Source of the DNA: Actinomycetota bacterium
GTDB taxonomy: Bacteria; Actinomycetota; Acidimicrobiia; Acidimicrobiales; JAFATL01
Direction: 5' to 3'
Assembly (NCBI GenBank): GCA_019243975.1
Contig: JAFATL010000133.1
Location: forward strand, 1-7,561
DNA: 7,561 bases
This document shows, one piece after another, positions 1-7,561 of the stretch (the stretch's first letter is position 1; every line of letters starts with the position of its first letter). Made by a program: the position numbers and the translations under genes. The notes beneath the pieces are model-generated. The model did no database searches. It saw nothing but the letters and a program-made list of their open reading frames with translations, and was not told the origin of the DNA.

Positions 1-168
1 CGGCTCGACGGTCTCGACGACCGCCAGCGCCAGGCCGTCGAGGCGTTGACGCGCGGCATCCTCAACAAGCTGCTGCACGAGCCCACGGTGCGCCTCAAGG
101 ACGCGGCCGGGTCCCCGCGTGGTGAGTCGCTCGCTGCCGCCCTGCGCGCCCTGTTCGACCTCGAGTAG
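1..168 (+). CDS. hemA: Glutamyl-tRNA reductase, C-terminal end (partial)
   Basis: This frame is open from the first base and ends at TAG 166-168, giving 55 residues. The peptide matches the C-terminal dimerisation helix of glutamyl-tRNA reductase: it contains LTRGILNKLLHEPTVRLKDA followed by an SPRGE segment and ends ALFDLE, a tail typical of actinobacterial HemA. The enzyme reduces glutamate on charged tRNA-Glu to glutamate-1-semialdehyde with NADPH, the first committed step of the C5 route to ALA, in the cytoplasm. The catalytic cysteine and NADPH-binding domains lie outside the window. A second in-frame TAG follows immediately at 169-171, and hemC starts on its last base, so the two genes are almost certainly co-transcribed. 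HemL, the partner that consumes the unstable semialdehyde, is encoded at the other end of the same gene run. The identification rests on the tail plus operon context and is strong despite the short length. Confidence 0.9.
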   Translation, partial: RLDGLDDRQRQAVEALTRGILNKLLHEPTVRLKDAAGSPRGESLAAALRALFDLE

Positions 169-170
169 TA

Positions 171-1055
171 GTGCGCGCGGCAACACGGGGGAGTCCGCTC
201 GCCCTCCGGCAGACGGAGCTGGTGGCGGCCCTGCTCGGCGTGCCCGTCGACACGGTCATCGTGGAGACCACCGGCGATCAGCGTCGCGATGTCCCCATCC
301 GCGAGATCGGTGGCAGGGGGGTGTTCGTCAAGGAGGTGCAGGCGGCCGTGCTCGACGGGCGGGCCGACTTCGCCGTGCACTCGGCCAAGGATCTGCAGTC
401 GACGCCGACGGAGGGGCTCGTGATCGGCGCCGTGCCCGAGCGGGAAGACCCGCGCGACGCGTTGGTGGGCAACACGCTCGCCGGCCTCCCGCCCGGTTCG
501 CGCGTCGGCACCGGTTCGGTGCGGCGCCGGGTGCAGCTGACGGCGCGCCGGCCCGACCTCACGTTCGCCGAGCTGCGCGGCAACATCGGCACCCGCATCG
601 ACAAAGCGAGCGAGTTCGGGGCCGTCGTCGTGGCCTACGCGGCGTTGCGTCGCCTGGGCCGGGAGGCGGAAGCGACCGAGGTCCTCGAGCCGGCCGTGAT
701 GCTTCCGCAGGTGGCACAGGGGGCGTTGGCGATCGAGTGCCGGGCCGACGACGCCGAGACGTTGCGCCGGCTCCAGGCCATCGAGCACGCGGCCACGCGC
801 GCGGCGGTGGATGCCGAGCGCGCCTTCCTCGCCGAGCTGGGTGGCGGGTGCGACCTGCCCGTCGGCGCCTACGCCACCCTCGAGGGGTCGAGGCAGATCA
901 CGGTGCGGGGGTTGGTGGCGTCCCTCGACGGGCGCATCGTGTTGCGGCACGCCGCCACCGGCGACGACCCGGTCACCGTCGGCCGGGAGGTGGCGGGGCA
1001 CCTGCTCGACGGCGCCGGCGGCCGGGCCCTGCTCGAGGGCAGTAGCGCCCCGTGA
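171..1055 (+). CDS. hemC: Hydroxymethylbilane synthase (porphobilinogen deaminase)
   Basis: This 294-residue cytoplasmic enzyme joins four porphobilinogen molecules into the linear tetrapyrrole hydroxymethylbilane. The N-terminus ATRGSPLALRQTEL (4-17) is the family signature, and the GTG at 171 places it where other family members have it. VHSAKD (69-74) carries the catalytic aspartate, here D74, equivalent to E. coli D84. The basic cluster VRRRVQL and the RGNIGTR motif line the cofactor and substrate site. LGGGCDLPVGAYA carries C227, the cysteine that holds the dipyrromethane cofactor (E. coli C242). The length is slightly below the usual 300-315 but all three domains appear complete. The usual Pro after KDL is Gln here (KDLQSTPTEGL), a minor change. 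The start lies two bases after the hemA stop with no strong Shine-Dalgarno sequence, suggesting translational coupling to hemA. The stop TGA overlaps the next gene's GTG in a GTGA quartet at 1052-1055. Confidence 0.97.
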   Translation: MRAATRGSPLALRQTELVAALLGVPVDTVIVETTGDQRRDVPIREIGGRGVFVKEVQAAVLDGRADFAVHSAKDLQSTPTEGLVIGAVPEREDPRDALVGNTLAGLPPGSRVGTGSVRRRVQLTARRPDLTFAELRGNIGTRIDKASEFGAVVVAYAALRRLGREAEATEVLEPAVMLPQVAQGALAIECRADDAETLRRLQAIEHAATRAAVDAERAFLAELGGGCDLPVGAYATLEGSRQITVRGLVASLDGRIVLRHAATGDDPVTVGREVAGHLLDGAGGRALLEGSSAP

Positions 1056-2503
1056 CCGTGTACCTGGTCGGCGCTGGCCCCGGCGACCCCGACCTCATCA
1101 CCGTGCGCGGGGCCGACGTGCTCCGGCGCGCCGACGTGGTCGTGTACGACCGGCTGTCAGCGGAGGCACTGTTGGCGCTGGCGCCGCCGGGCGCCGAGCG
1201 GATCAGCGTGGGAAAGACGCCGGGGCATGCCAGCGCGGCCCAGGCCGACATCAATGCGTTGCTGGTCGACAAGGGCAAGGCGGGCCTCGAGGTGGTGCGC
1301 CTCAAGGGCGGTGACCCGTTCGTGTTCGCGCGCGGCGGCGAAGAGGCGGCCGCCTTGCGCGACGCGGGCGTGCCGTTCGAGGTGGTGCCGGGCATCACCT
1401 CGGCGATCGCGGTACCCGCCTACGCGGGTGTGCCCGTCACCCACCGCGGCGTGTCGACGTCGTTCACCGTCGTCACCGGCCACGAGGCGCCGTGGGCGGC
1501 GGAGGAGACCGACTGGGAGGGCGTCGCCCGGGTGGGCGGCACGATCGTGGTGCTCATGGGCGCGGCGACGCGAGGCGCGATCGCCGAGCGGCTGATCGCG
1601 GGGGGCATGGCACCCGACACGCCGGTGGCGTCGGTGCAGTGGGGAACGCGCGCCGAGCAGCGCACGGTGCGCACGACGCTGGCGGGGTTGGGTGCTGCGC
1701 CCGTGGAGGCGCCCGCGACCATCGTCATCGGTGCGGTGGCCGCCATCGACCTGGCGTGGTTCGAGCGCCGGCCCCTGTTCGGCAAACGGGTGGTGGTGAC
1801 GCGGGCGCGCCACCAGGCGTCCGATCTGGTGCACGCCTTGCGCGGGCTGGGAGCCGAGACCGTGGAGGTGCCGGCGATCGAGATCGGCGAGCCCGCCGAC
1901 GGCGGGGCCGCGCTGCAGGCCGCGGCGGCCAACGTGGGTCAGTTCGACTGGGTGGTGTTCACTTCGGTCAACGCCGTCGGGCGATTCGTGCCTTTGCTGC
2001 GCGACGCACGGGCGCTGGGCGGTGTGCAGATCGCCGCCATCGGGCCCGGCACCGCCGACGCGCTGGCGGGCTTCAACCTGGTGCCCGACCTGGTGCCCGA
2101 GCAGTTCGTGGCCGAGTCGCTGCTCGGCGCGTTCCCGGCGGGGACGGGGCGGGTGCTGCTCCCTCGAGCGGCGGTGGCGCGCGACGTGCTGCCCGAGGGT
2201 CTTACGGCCAAGGGTTGGCACGTCGACGTGGTCGAGGCATATCGCACGATCGCCGGCGACGTCGCGCCTGACGTGCTGGCTGCCGCGCGCGCCGCCGACG
2301 CCATCACGTTCACGTCCTCGTCCACCGTGACCCGCTACCTCGAAGTAGCGGGACGAGATGCGGTGCCGCCCGTTGTCGTCTGCATCGGCCCCATTACGGC
2401 GCAGACGGCGCGTGACAACGGCCTGACCGTCGACGCCGAAGCCGAGGAGCACTCGATTCCTGGTCTGGTCGACACCGTCGTACGCTTGATGTCGCATGAC
2501 TGA
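1052..2503 (+). CDS. cobA-hemD: Fused uroporphyrinogen-III C-methyltransferase / uroporphyrinogen-III synthase
   Basis: This 483-residue protein has two enzymes in one chain. Residues 1-235 are a SUMT/CobA SAM-dependent methyltransferase, with VYLVGAGPGDPDLIT (3-17), YDRL (32-35), VVRLKGGDPFVFARGGEE (81-98), VVPGITSA (111-118), PVTHRG (128-133) and PATIVIGAV (221-229). It methylates uroporphyrinogen III at C2 and C7 to precorrin-2, the entry to siroheme and cobalamin. Residues 244-483 are a HemD domain starting GKRVVVTRAR, with VVFTSVNAV (301-309), IAAIGPGTADAL (327-338), and ITFTSSSTVTRYL (418-430) then IGPITAQTA (445-453). It closes and inverts ring D of hydroxymethylbilane. The fusion is well known in actinobacteria. 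The chain has no NAD-dependent precorrin-2 dehydrogenase/ferrochelatase domain of the CysG type. The GTG start overlaps the hemC stop by four bases, and GAGGG at 1035-1039 is a distant possible ribosome site. The literature calls such genes hemD, cobA/hemD or cysG/hemD. Confidence 0.96.
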   Translation: MTVYLVGAGPGDPDLITVRGADVLRRADVVVYDRLSAEALLALAPPGAERISVGKTPGHASAAQADINALLVDKGKAGLEVVRLKGGDPFVFARGGEEAAALRDAGVPFEVVPGITSAIAVPAYAGVPVTHRGVSTSFTVVTGHEAPWAAEETDWEGVARVGGTIVVLMGAATRGAIAERLIAGGMAPDTPVASVQWGTRAEQRTVRTTLAGLGAAPVEAPATIVIGAVAAIDLAWFERRPLFGKRVVVTRARHQASDLVHALRGLGAETVEVPAIEIGEPADGGAALQAAAANVGQFDWVVFTSVNAVGRFVPLLRDARALGGVQIAAIGPGTADALAGFNLVPDLVPEQFVAESLLGAFPAGTGRVLLPRAAVARDVLPEGLTAKGWHVDVVEAYRTIAGDVAPDVLAAARAADAITFTSSSTVTRYLEVAGRDAVPPVVVCIGPITAQTARDNGLTVDAEAEEHSIPGLVDTVVRLMSHD

Positions 2504-3482
2504 CTTTCCCGATCGAAGGATGCGGCGCCTGCGGCGCACGCCGGCCTTGCGCCGGTTGGCGGCCGAGACGCGGATATCCGTCGACGACGTCATCGCGCCG
2601 TTGTTCGTTCGCGAGGGCATCGACGAGCCGCAGCCCATCAGCTCGTTGCCCGGCGTGGTGCAGCACACACGCGACTCACTGGTGAAGGAGGTGCGCCGGT
2701 TGTCGGGCCTGGGCGTGCCCGCGGTGATCCTGTTCGGCGTGCCGTTGCGCAAGGACGCCGAGGGTTCGGAGGCGTGGAACCCCGACGGCATCGTGCAGGT
2801 GGCGCTGCGCGAGCTGCGCGACGAGGTCGGCGACGACGTCGTGCTCATGGCCGACCTCTGCCTCGACGAGTACACCGACCACGGCCACTGCGGCGTGCTC
2901 ACGCCCACGGGCGACGTCGACAACGACGCCACCATCGAGCTCTACGCGCGCGTGGCGCTGGCCCAAGCCCGGGCCGGCGCCGCGGTGGTGGCACCCTCCG
3001 GGATGATGGACGGCCAGGTCGGCGCCATCCGTGGCGCCCTCGACGACGCCGGTTACCGCGACACCGCCGTGCTCGCCTACGCGGCCAAGTACGCGTCGGC
3101 GTTGTACGGCCCTTTCCGCGACGCGGTCGACGTGTCGATCGTGGGCGGCGGCGACCGCAAGGGGTACCAGCAGGACCCGGCGAATGCCCGTGAGGCCCTG
3201 GCCGAGGTCGACCTCGACCTGGCCGAGGGAGCCGACATGGTGATGGTGAAGCCCGCCCTCGCCTACCTCGACGTCATCGCTGCCGTGCGGGCCAGCGTCG
3301 ACGTGCCGGTGGCGGCGTACCACGTGAGCGGCGAGTACTCGATGATCAAGGCGGCGGCCGAGCGGGGCTGGATCGACGGCACGGCCGTCGCCCTCGAGCA
3401 CCTGCTCGCCATCAAGCGCGCCGGCGCCGACATGATCCTCACGTACCTGGCAGGGGAACTGGCCGAGACACTGCATGGCTGA
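2496..3482 (+). CDS. hemB: 5-aminolevulinate dehydratase (porphobilinogen synthase)
   Basis: This 328-residue cytoplasmic enzyme condenses two ALA molecules into porphobilinogen, usually as an octamer. RMRRLRRTPALRRL (8-21) is the usual N-terminal arm start. The two Schiff-base lysines are K198 in YAAKYASALYGPFRDA and K252 in MVMVKPALAYLDV. GGGDRKGYQQDPANAREAL (217-235) matches the substrate and allosteric region, and PSGMMDGQVGAIR (167-179) is also diagnostic. The metal-site stretch at 120-133 reads DLCLDEYTDHGHCG. It keeps C122 and C132 of the zinc triad but has D124 in place of the middle cysteine, an intermediate between the fully zinc (C-x-C...C) and magnesium (A-x-D...D) types. As I recall, other actinobacterial HemB proteins look similar. 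The ATG at 2496 overlaps the cobA-hemD stop by eight bases. There is no obvious Shine-Dalgarno sequence, so coupled translation is likely. The next in-frame ATG (2520) would cut into the arm and is less likely. Confidence 0.97.
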   Translation: MTDFPDRRMRRLRRTPALRRLAAETRISVDDVIAPLFVREGIDEPQPISSLPGVVQHTRDSLVKEVRRLSGLGVPAVILFGVPLRKDAEGSEAWNPDGIVQVALRELRDEVGDDVVLMADLCLDEYTDHGHCGVLTPTGDVDNDATIELYARVALAQARAGAAVVAPSGMMDGQVGAIRGALDDAGYRDTAVLAYAAKYASALYGPFRDAVDVSIVGGGDRKGYQQDPANAREALAEVDLDLAEGADMVMVKPALAYLDVIAAVRASVDVPVAAYHVSGEYSMIKAAAERGWIDGTAVALEHLLAIKRAGADMILTYLAGELAETLHG

Positions 3483-3494
3483 GGGCGTCTCGCC

Positions 3495-3499
3495 GGAGG
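3495..3499 (+). promoter_or_regulatory. Ribosome binding site deciding the hemL start
   Basis: A perfect GGAGG stands five bases before the ATG at 3505. It is the strongest Shine-Dalgarno match seen at any junction in the + strand gene run. It favours 3505 over the in-frame ATG at 3475, which overlaps the hemB stop and has no comparable site. Confidence 0.65.
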
Positions 3500-3504
3500 C
3501 GAGC

Positions 3505-4759
<1,255 letters not shown>

Positions 4760-4770
<11 letters not shown>

Positions 4771-5389
4771 GGCCGCTGCAGTAGGTGGCGCCCACGTGCT
4801 CGATCAAGCGGTCGAGCCCGACGTCGGGAAACCCGGGCACGCACACCGCCAGCGAGGTGATGCCGTGCACCATGGCCCACAGGCCGGTGGCCACCAGCTC
4901 GGCATCGGGCTCGGTGATGGCGCGCGCCGCTTGCGCGGCCTTCACGTTGTCGAGCAGGCGGCAGTAACCCGACGCGTCGGACATGGCGTCTTCGGGACGC
5001 GGCATCTGCGACGCGCGCGTCATGAACATGAGCCGGTAGGCCTCGGGGTGCTCCATGCCGAACTGCACGTACGCCTTGCCGCGCGCCATGAGTTGCTCGA
5101 TGGGGTCGTCGATGTGCGCGCACCGCGACTCGACGTACTCCCCGAACAGGCGGAACTGCTCCTCGCACACCGCCAGCAGCAGCGCGTTCTTGTCGGCGAA
5201 GTGGAGGTAGATCGACGGCGGCGTGACGCCCACGGCGTCGGCCACCGCCCGGATCGACACCGCTTCCTCGTCGCCGGTCTTGAGCAGCAGGCGACCGGCC
5301 GCCTCGAGGATCTCGGCGTGCAGCCGTTCGCCCTCGCCCCGCCGGTTGCGGGATCGAGGCTTGGCCGCAGTGCGGGTGCGCGTGGCTAT
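4760..5389 (-). CDS. TetR-family transcriptional regulator, WHG-type C-terminal domain
   Basis: Read from ATA at 5389, the protein is 209 residues, the normal TetR length. It has a basic tail (TRTRTAAKPRSRNRR) and a first helix at 20-37 (GERLHAEILEAAGRLLLK). The helix-turn-helix is at 45-70, with SIRAVADAVGVTPPSIYLHF then ADKNAL, a textbook TetR DNA-binding unit. The ligand domain contains HPEAYRLMF (114-122) and LWAMVHGITSL (170-180) with W171, H175 and G176, which fits the TetR C-terminal WHG family. The start is uncertain. The frame has no ATG, GTG or TTG between 5610 and the GTG at 5260, which would delete helix 1. An ATG at 5611 would add 74 Arg/Ala-rich residues lying antiphase inside the transporter gene. 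ATA 5389 has GGGGAG six bases upstream and overlaps the transporter stop. It probably represses its own operon with the MMPL transporter; the inducer is unknown. Confidence 0.88.
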
Positions 5390-7561
5390 GACCGGCTCCC
5401 CACGAGGTCGTCGAACTCCTTCTTCTTCAAGCCTTCTTCCCGCAGCAAGGCCCGCAACTCCTTGTCGGTGGCGCCCGATGCCTTGCGCACGAGCTTGTCG
5501 ATGTAGGACTCGCGCAGGTCGATCACGGTGTGCGCCACCGTGGGCTCTGATGCCGGCTCGTGGTGCAAGCCGAAGCGCTGGTAAACGCGCCGCAGGGGCG
5601 CGGGCGCCCACCAGTTGGCCTCGCCGGCCAGGCGCATGAACGCGGGGACGAGCGTGGCCCGGATGAGCGTGGCGTCCATCAGCACGGCCATGGCCAGGCC
5701 GACGCCGAACAGCTTGATGAACGTGATCTTCGACGTGGCGAAGGCGATGAACACCATGGCCATGAGGGCGGCCGCCGCCGTCACCAGGCGGCCCGTGTGC
5801 TCGAGACCGACCGCCACCGAGGTCATGTTGTCACCGGTGCGGTCGTGCTCCTCCTTGATGCGCGAGAGCAGGAACACCTCGTAGTCCATCGACAAGCCGA
5901 AGGCGATGCAGAACATCAGGATCGGCGTCGTCGTGTCGATGGTGCCCGTCGCCGTGAAGTTCAACAGGTGCGACAGGTGACCTTCTTGGAAGATCCACAC
6001 CATGGCGCCGAAGGTGGCGGTGAGGCTCAGCAGGTTGAGCACGAACGCCTTGATGGGCACCACCACGCTGCCGAACATCAGGAACAGCATCACGAACGTG
6101 ACGATGGCGATGATGCCGCCGGCCAGCGGCAGCTTGTCGAACAGCGAGTGCTTCGAGTCGACCAGCTGCGGGCCCTGGCCCGTGCTCTGCACGGGGAACG
6201 GCGCGGCGACGGAGCGCAGCGTCTTGACCAGTTGCTCGCCTGCAGGTGACAGCGGCTCGACATCCGGCGCCGGCACCACCGACAAGAACGTGGCATCGGG
6301 GCGCACGAACCGGGCCGACGCGTCCGACGCCGGGAACACCAGCTGGCCGCCCTGGTACGAGCCGGTGAGCGCGTCGACGCGCGACACGCCGTTGACCGCA
6401 GCCAGCTGCTTGGCGTAGCCGTCGATCTCGGCCTTGTGCTGCTGCGGATCGCCGATCTTGGTCGTGACCATCGAGATGGCGCCCGTCTCGTTGGAGTCGA
6501 AGTTGGTGCGGATCTGCTCCGACACCTGCCGGCTCGACGCCGATTTGGGCAGCACGCGGTCGTCGGGGAGACCGAACCGAGAACGCAGGAACGGCGCGCC
6601 CAGCACGAGCAGCAGCACGATGATCACGGTGGCGATCTGCACCGGCCGCCGCATCACCCACATGGCCATGCGGTGCCAGAAGCCCTCGCCCACGTCGCGG
6701 GGATGCCGCTTCCAGATGGCGAGGCTGTCGACGCGTCGCCCGAGCACCGAAAGCAGGGCGGGCAACACGAACAGGGCGCCCAGGGCCGCGAACGTGACCA
6801 CCGCGATCCCGGCGTAGGCGAACGAGCGCAGGAACGCGAGCGGGAAGACGAGCAGGGCGGCAAGGCTGGCCGCCACCGTCATGGCGCCGAACGCAACCGT
6901 GCGGCCGGCGGTGTTCATGGTGACGCGCAGCGCGTCGTCGGGCTCGCGACCGTGGTGCAGCTCTTCTCGGTAGCGCGACACCATGAACAGGCTGTAGTCG
7001 ATCGCCAGGGCCAGGCCCATGGCCGTGGTGAGGTTGAGCGAGTAGATCGACACCTCGGTGAGCGACGCCAGGATGCGCAGGATCAGGAAGGCGCCCACGA
7101 TCGACAGCACGCCGATGGCGAGTGGCAGTGACGCGGCCACCACGCCACCGAAGATCACGACCAGGAGCACCATCGTCACGATGCCGGCGATGGCCTCGGC
7201 GATCTTGAGGTCCTTCTCGATCTGGTTGCCGACCTGGTGGAAGACCTCGGCGAAGCCGCCCACGCGCACGGTCACCAGCGGCGTGTCGAGCGTGTAGCGC
7301 GGCGTCAGCAGCTTGACCTTCTTGATCATCTCGTCCTGGTCGCCCTTCACACGCGCCAGCACGAGGGCCTGCGAGGCATCGCGGCTGCGCAGGGGCGGAG
7401 GCGAGCCGAGTGACCAGTACGACACCGCGTTGGAGACCGTCGGCTCGGCGGCCAGCTTGGCGGTGAGGTCGCGGCCGGCGGTCGCCACGTCGGGCGCGTC
7501 CACGGACCCGCCCTTGGCCTTGATCAGCAGCACCAGGTTGGGCTGCGCCCCGTCGAACCGG
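5386..7561 (-). CDS. MMPL-family RND transporter (partial, N-terminus beyond window)
   Basis: This inner-membrane, proton-driven exporter belongs to the family that includes mycobacterial MmpL proteins and generally moves lipids or other hydrophobic compounds. The frame is open to the right edge, continuing past GTG 7533 as FDGAQPNLVLLIKAKGG, so the true start and first membrane helix lie outside. Counting from GTG 7533, membrane segments run near 111-130, 133-155, 163-186, 212-231, 237-262, 299-315, 469-490, 495-515, 535-557, 582-602 and 606-632. External porter loops fall at about 1-105 and 316-465. This is the RND two-half repeat. Proton-relay Asp-Tyr pairs are visible in both halves: AIDYSLFMVSRYREE (D179/Y180) and LSMDYEVFLLSRIKEE (D550/Y551), equivalent to MmpL3 D256/Y257 and D645/Y646. 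A charged cytoplasmic tail follows residue 640. The TAG stop (5388-5386) overlaps the proposed tetR start. The substrate cannot be told from sequence; drug export is possible but not shown. Confidence 0.95.
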   Translation of the reverse strand, partial: RFDGAQPNLVLLIKAKGGSVDAPDVATAGRDLTAKLAAEPTVSNAVSYWSLGSPPPLRSRDASQALVLARVKGDQDEMIKKVKLLTPRYTLDTPLVTVRVGGFAEVFHQVGNQIEKDLKIAEAIAGIVTMVLLVVIFGGVVAASLPLAIGVLSIVGAFLILRILASLTEVSIYSLNLTTAMGLALAIDYSLFMVSRYREELHHGREPDDALRVTMNTAGRTVAFGAMTVAASLAALLVFPLAFLRSFAYAGIAVVTFAALGALFVLPALLSVLGRRVDSLAIWKRHPRDVGEGFWHRMAMWVMRRPVQIATVIIVLLLVLGAPFLRSRFGLPDDRVLPKSASSRQVSEQIRTNFDSNETGAISMVTTKIGDPQQHKAEIDGYAKQLAAVNGVSRVDALTGSYQGGQLVFPASDASARFVRPDATFLSVVPAPDVEPLSPAGEQLVKTLRSVAAPFPVQSTGQGPQLVDSKHSLFDKLPLAGGIIAIVTFVMLFLMFGSVVVPIKAFVLNLLSLTATFGAMVWIFQEGHLSHLLNFTATGTIDTTTPILMFCIAFGLSMDYEVFLLSRIKEEHDRTGDNMTSVAVGLEHTGRLVTAAAALMAMVFIAFATSKITFIKLFGVGLAMAVLMDATLIRATLVPAFMRLAGEANWWAPAPLRRVYQRFGLHHEPASEPTVAHTVIDLRESYIDKLVRKASGATDKELRALLREEGLKKKEFDDLVGSRS
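5396..5401 (-). promoter_or_regulatory. Shine-Dalgarno sequence positioned for the tetR ATA start
   Basis: On the - strand GGGGAG is followed by six bases (CCGGTC) and then ATA at 5389-5387. Its strength and spacing are what a normal start codon would have, and no ATG/GTG/TTG in the TetR frame lies within reach. It sits inside the last codons of the MMPL gene. An upstream purine-rich run (AAGAAGAAGGAG) could add to ribosome recruitment. Confidence 0.45.

Noticed and set aside
119..1045. A 308-codon + strand frame overlapping hemC in another phase.
   Set aside because: It is Arg/Gly/Ala-rich frame-shadow sequence without motifs. The hemC frame carries all the catalytic residues.
2331..2352. 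A perfect 8-base inverted repeat (CCCGCTAC/GTAGCGGG, 6-base loop) inside the HemD domain.
   Set aside because: It has no T-run and sits in well-conserved coding sequence (VTRYLEVAGRD). By rough estimate a few such repeats are expected by chance in this length of GC-rich DNA.
1052..2503. A trifunctional CysG-type siroheme synthase.
   Set aside because: There is no NAD-binding precorrin-2 dehydrogenase/ferrochelatase domain. The second half is HemD by its VVVTRAR start and its TSxN and TSSS segments.
1157..2935. A 592-codon open frame on the - strand across cobA-hemD and hemB.
   Set aside because: It is antisense to two clearly identified enzymes, has low-complexity Arg/His/Gly/Ala-rich composition and no recognisable domain. 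Long antisense frames are expected at this GC content.
5390..5611. A 74-codon N-terminal extension of the TetR protein starting at ATG 5611.
   Set aside because: It is an out-of-phase reading of the MMPL gene, rich in Arg and Ala without domain character, and would need a 226-base same-strand overlap. The TetR basic tail and helix 1 begin naturally near 5389.
5560..7297. Several + strand open frames of 80-230 codons across the MMPL gene.
   Set aside because: They are antisense to a strongly supported membrane protein, rich in His/Arg/Gln/Gly, and show no family resemblance or good ribosome sites.

Overview
The window (7,561 bases, very GC-rich) holds the 3' part of a heme/tetrapyrrole biosynthesis operon on the + strand. 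A convergent transporter-regulator pair lies on the - strand. High GC, GTG starts, tightly overlapping genes, the order hemA-hemC-cobA/hemD-hemB-hemL and the fused CobA-HemD protein point to a high-GC actinobacterium. The protein wording suggests Acidimicrobiia or a relative, but that is inference from motif familiarity, not a search.

Positions 1-4770 (+ strand): the last 55 codons of glutamyl-tRNA reductase (hemA), then hydroxymethylbilane synthase (hemC), a fused uroporphyrinogen-III C-methyltransferase/uroporphyrinogen-III synthase (cobA-hemD), 5-aminolevulinate dehydratase (hemB) and glutamate-1-semialdehyde aminomutase (hemL). Junctions are a 2-base gap, a 4-base overlap, an 8-base overlap and a 22-base gap (or 8-base overlap, depending on the hemL start), so the genes look co-transcribed and translationally coupled. 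Together they cover the C5 route: glutamyl-tRNA to glutamate semialdehyde (HemA), to ALA (HemL), to porphobilinogen (HemB), to hydroxymethylbilane (HemC), to uroporphyrinogen III (HemD domain). The CobA domain diverts uroporphyrinogen III to precorrin-2 for siroheme and/or cobalamin. The promoter lies upstream of the window.

Positions 4760-7561 (- strand): a TetR-family regulator overlaps the hemL 3' end by 11 bases tail to tail. Upstream of it in transcription is an RND-type MMPL lipid transporter that runs off the right edge of the window. The transporter stop and the most plausible regulator start overlap, so they look like one operon whose promoter and operator are outside the window.

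There is no intergenic stretch longer than about 25 bases, and I see no RNA gene, mobile element, CRISPR array or convincing terminator. The content is mostly housekeeping and I do not see a new biological system. The most interesting item is the start of the TetR gene. No ATG/GTG/TTG is available where the protein should begin, but an ATA preceded by a well-placed GGGGAG and overlapping the transporter stop (ATAG) gives exactly a normal-length TetR protein.
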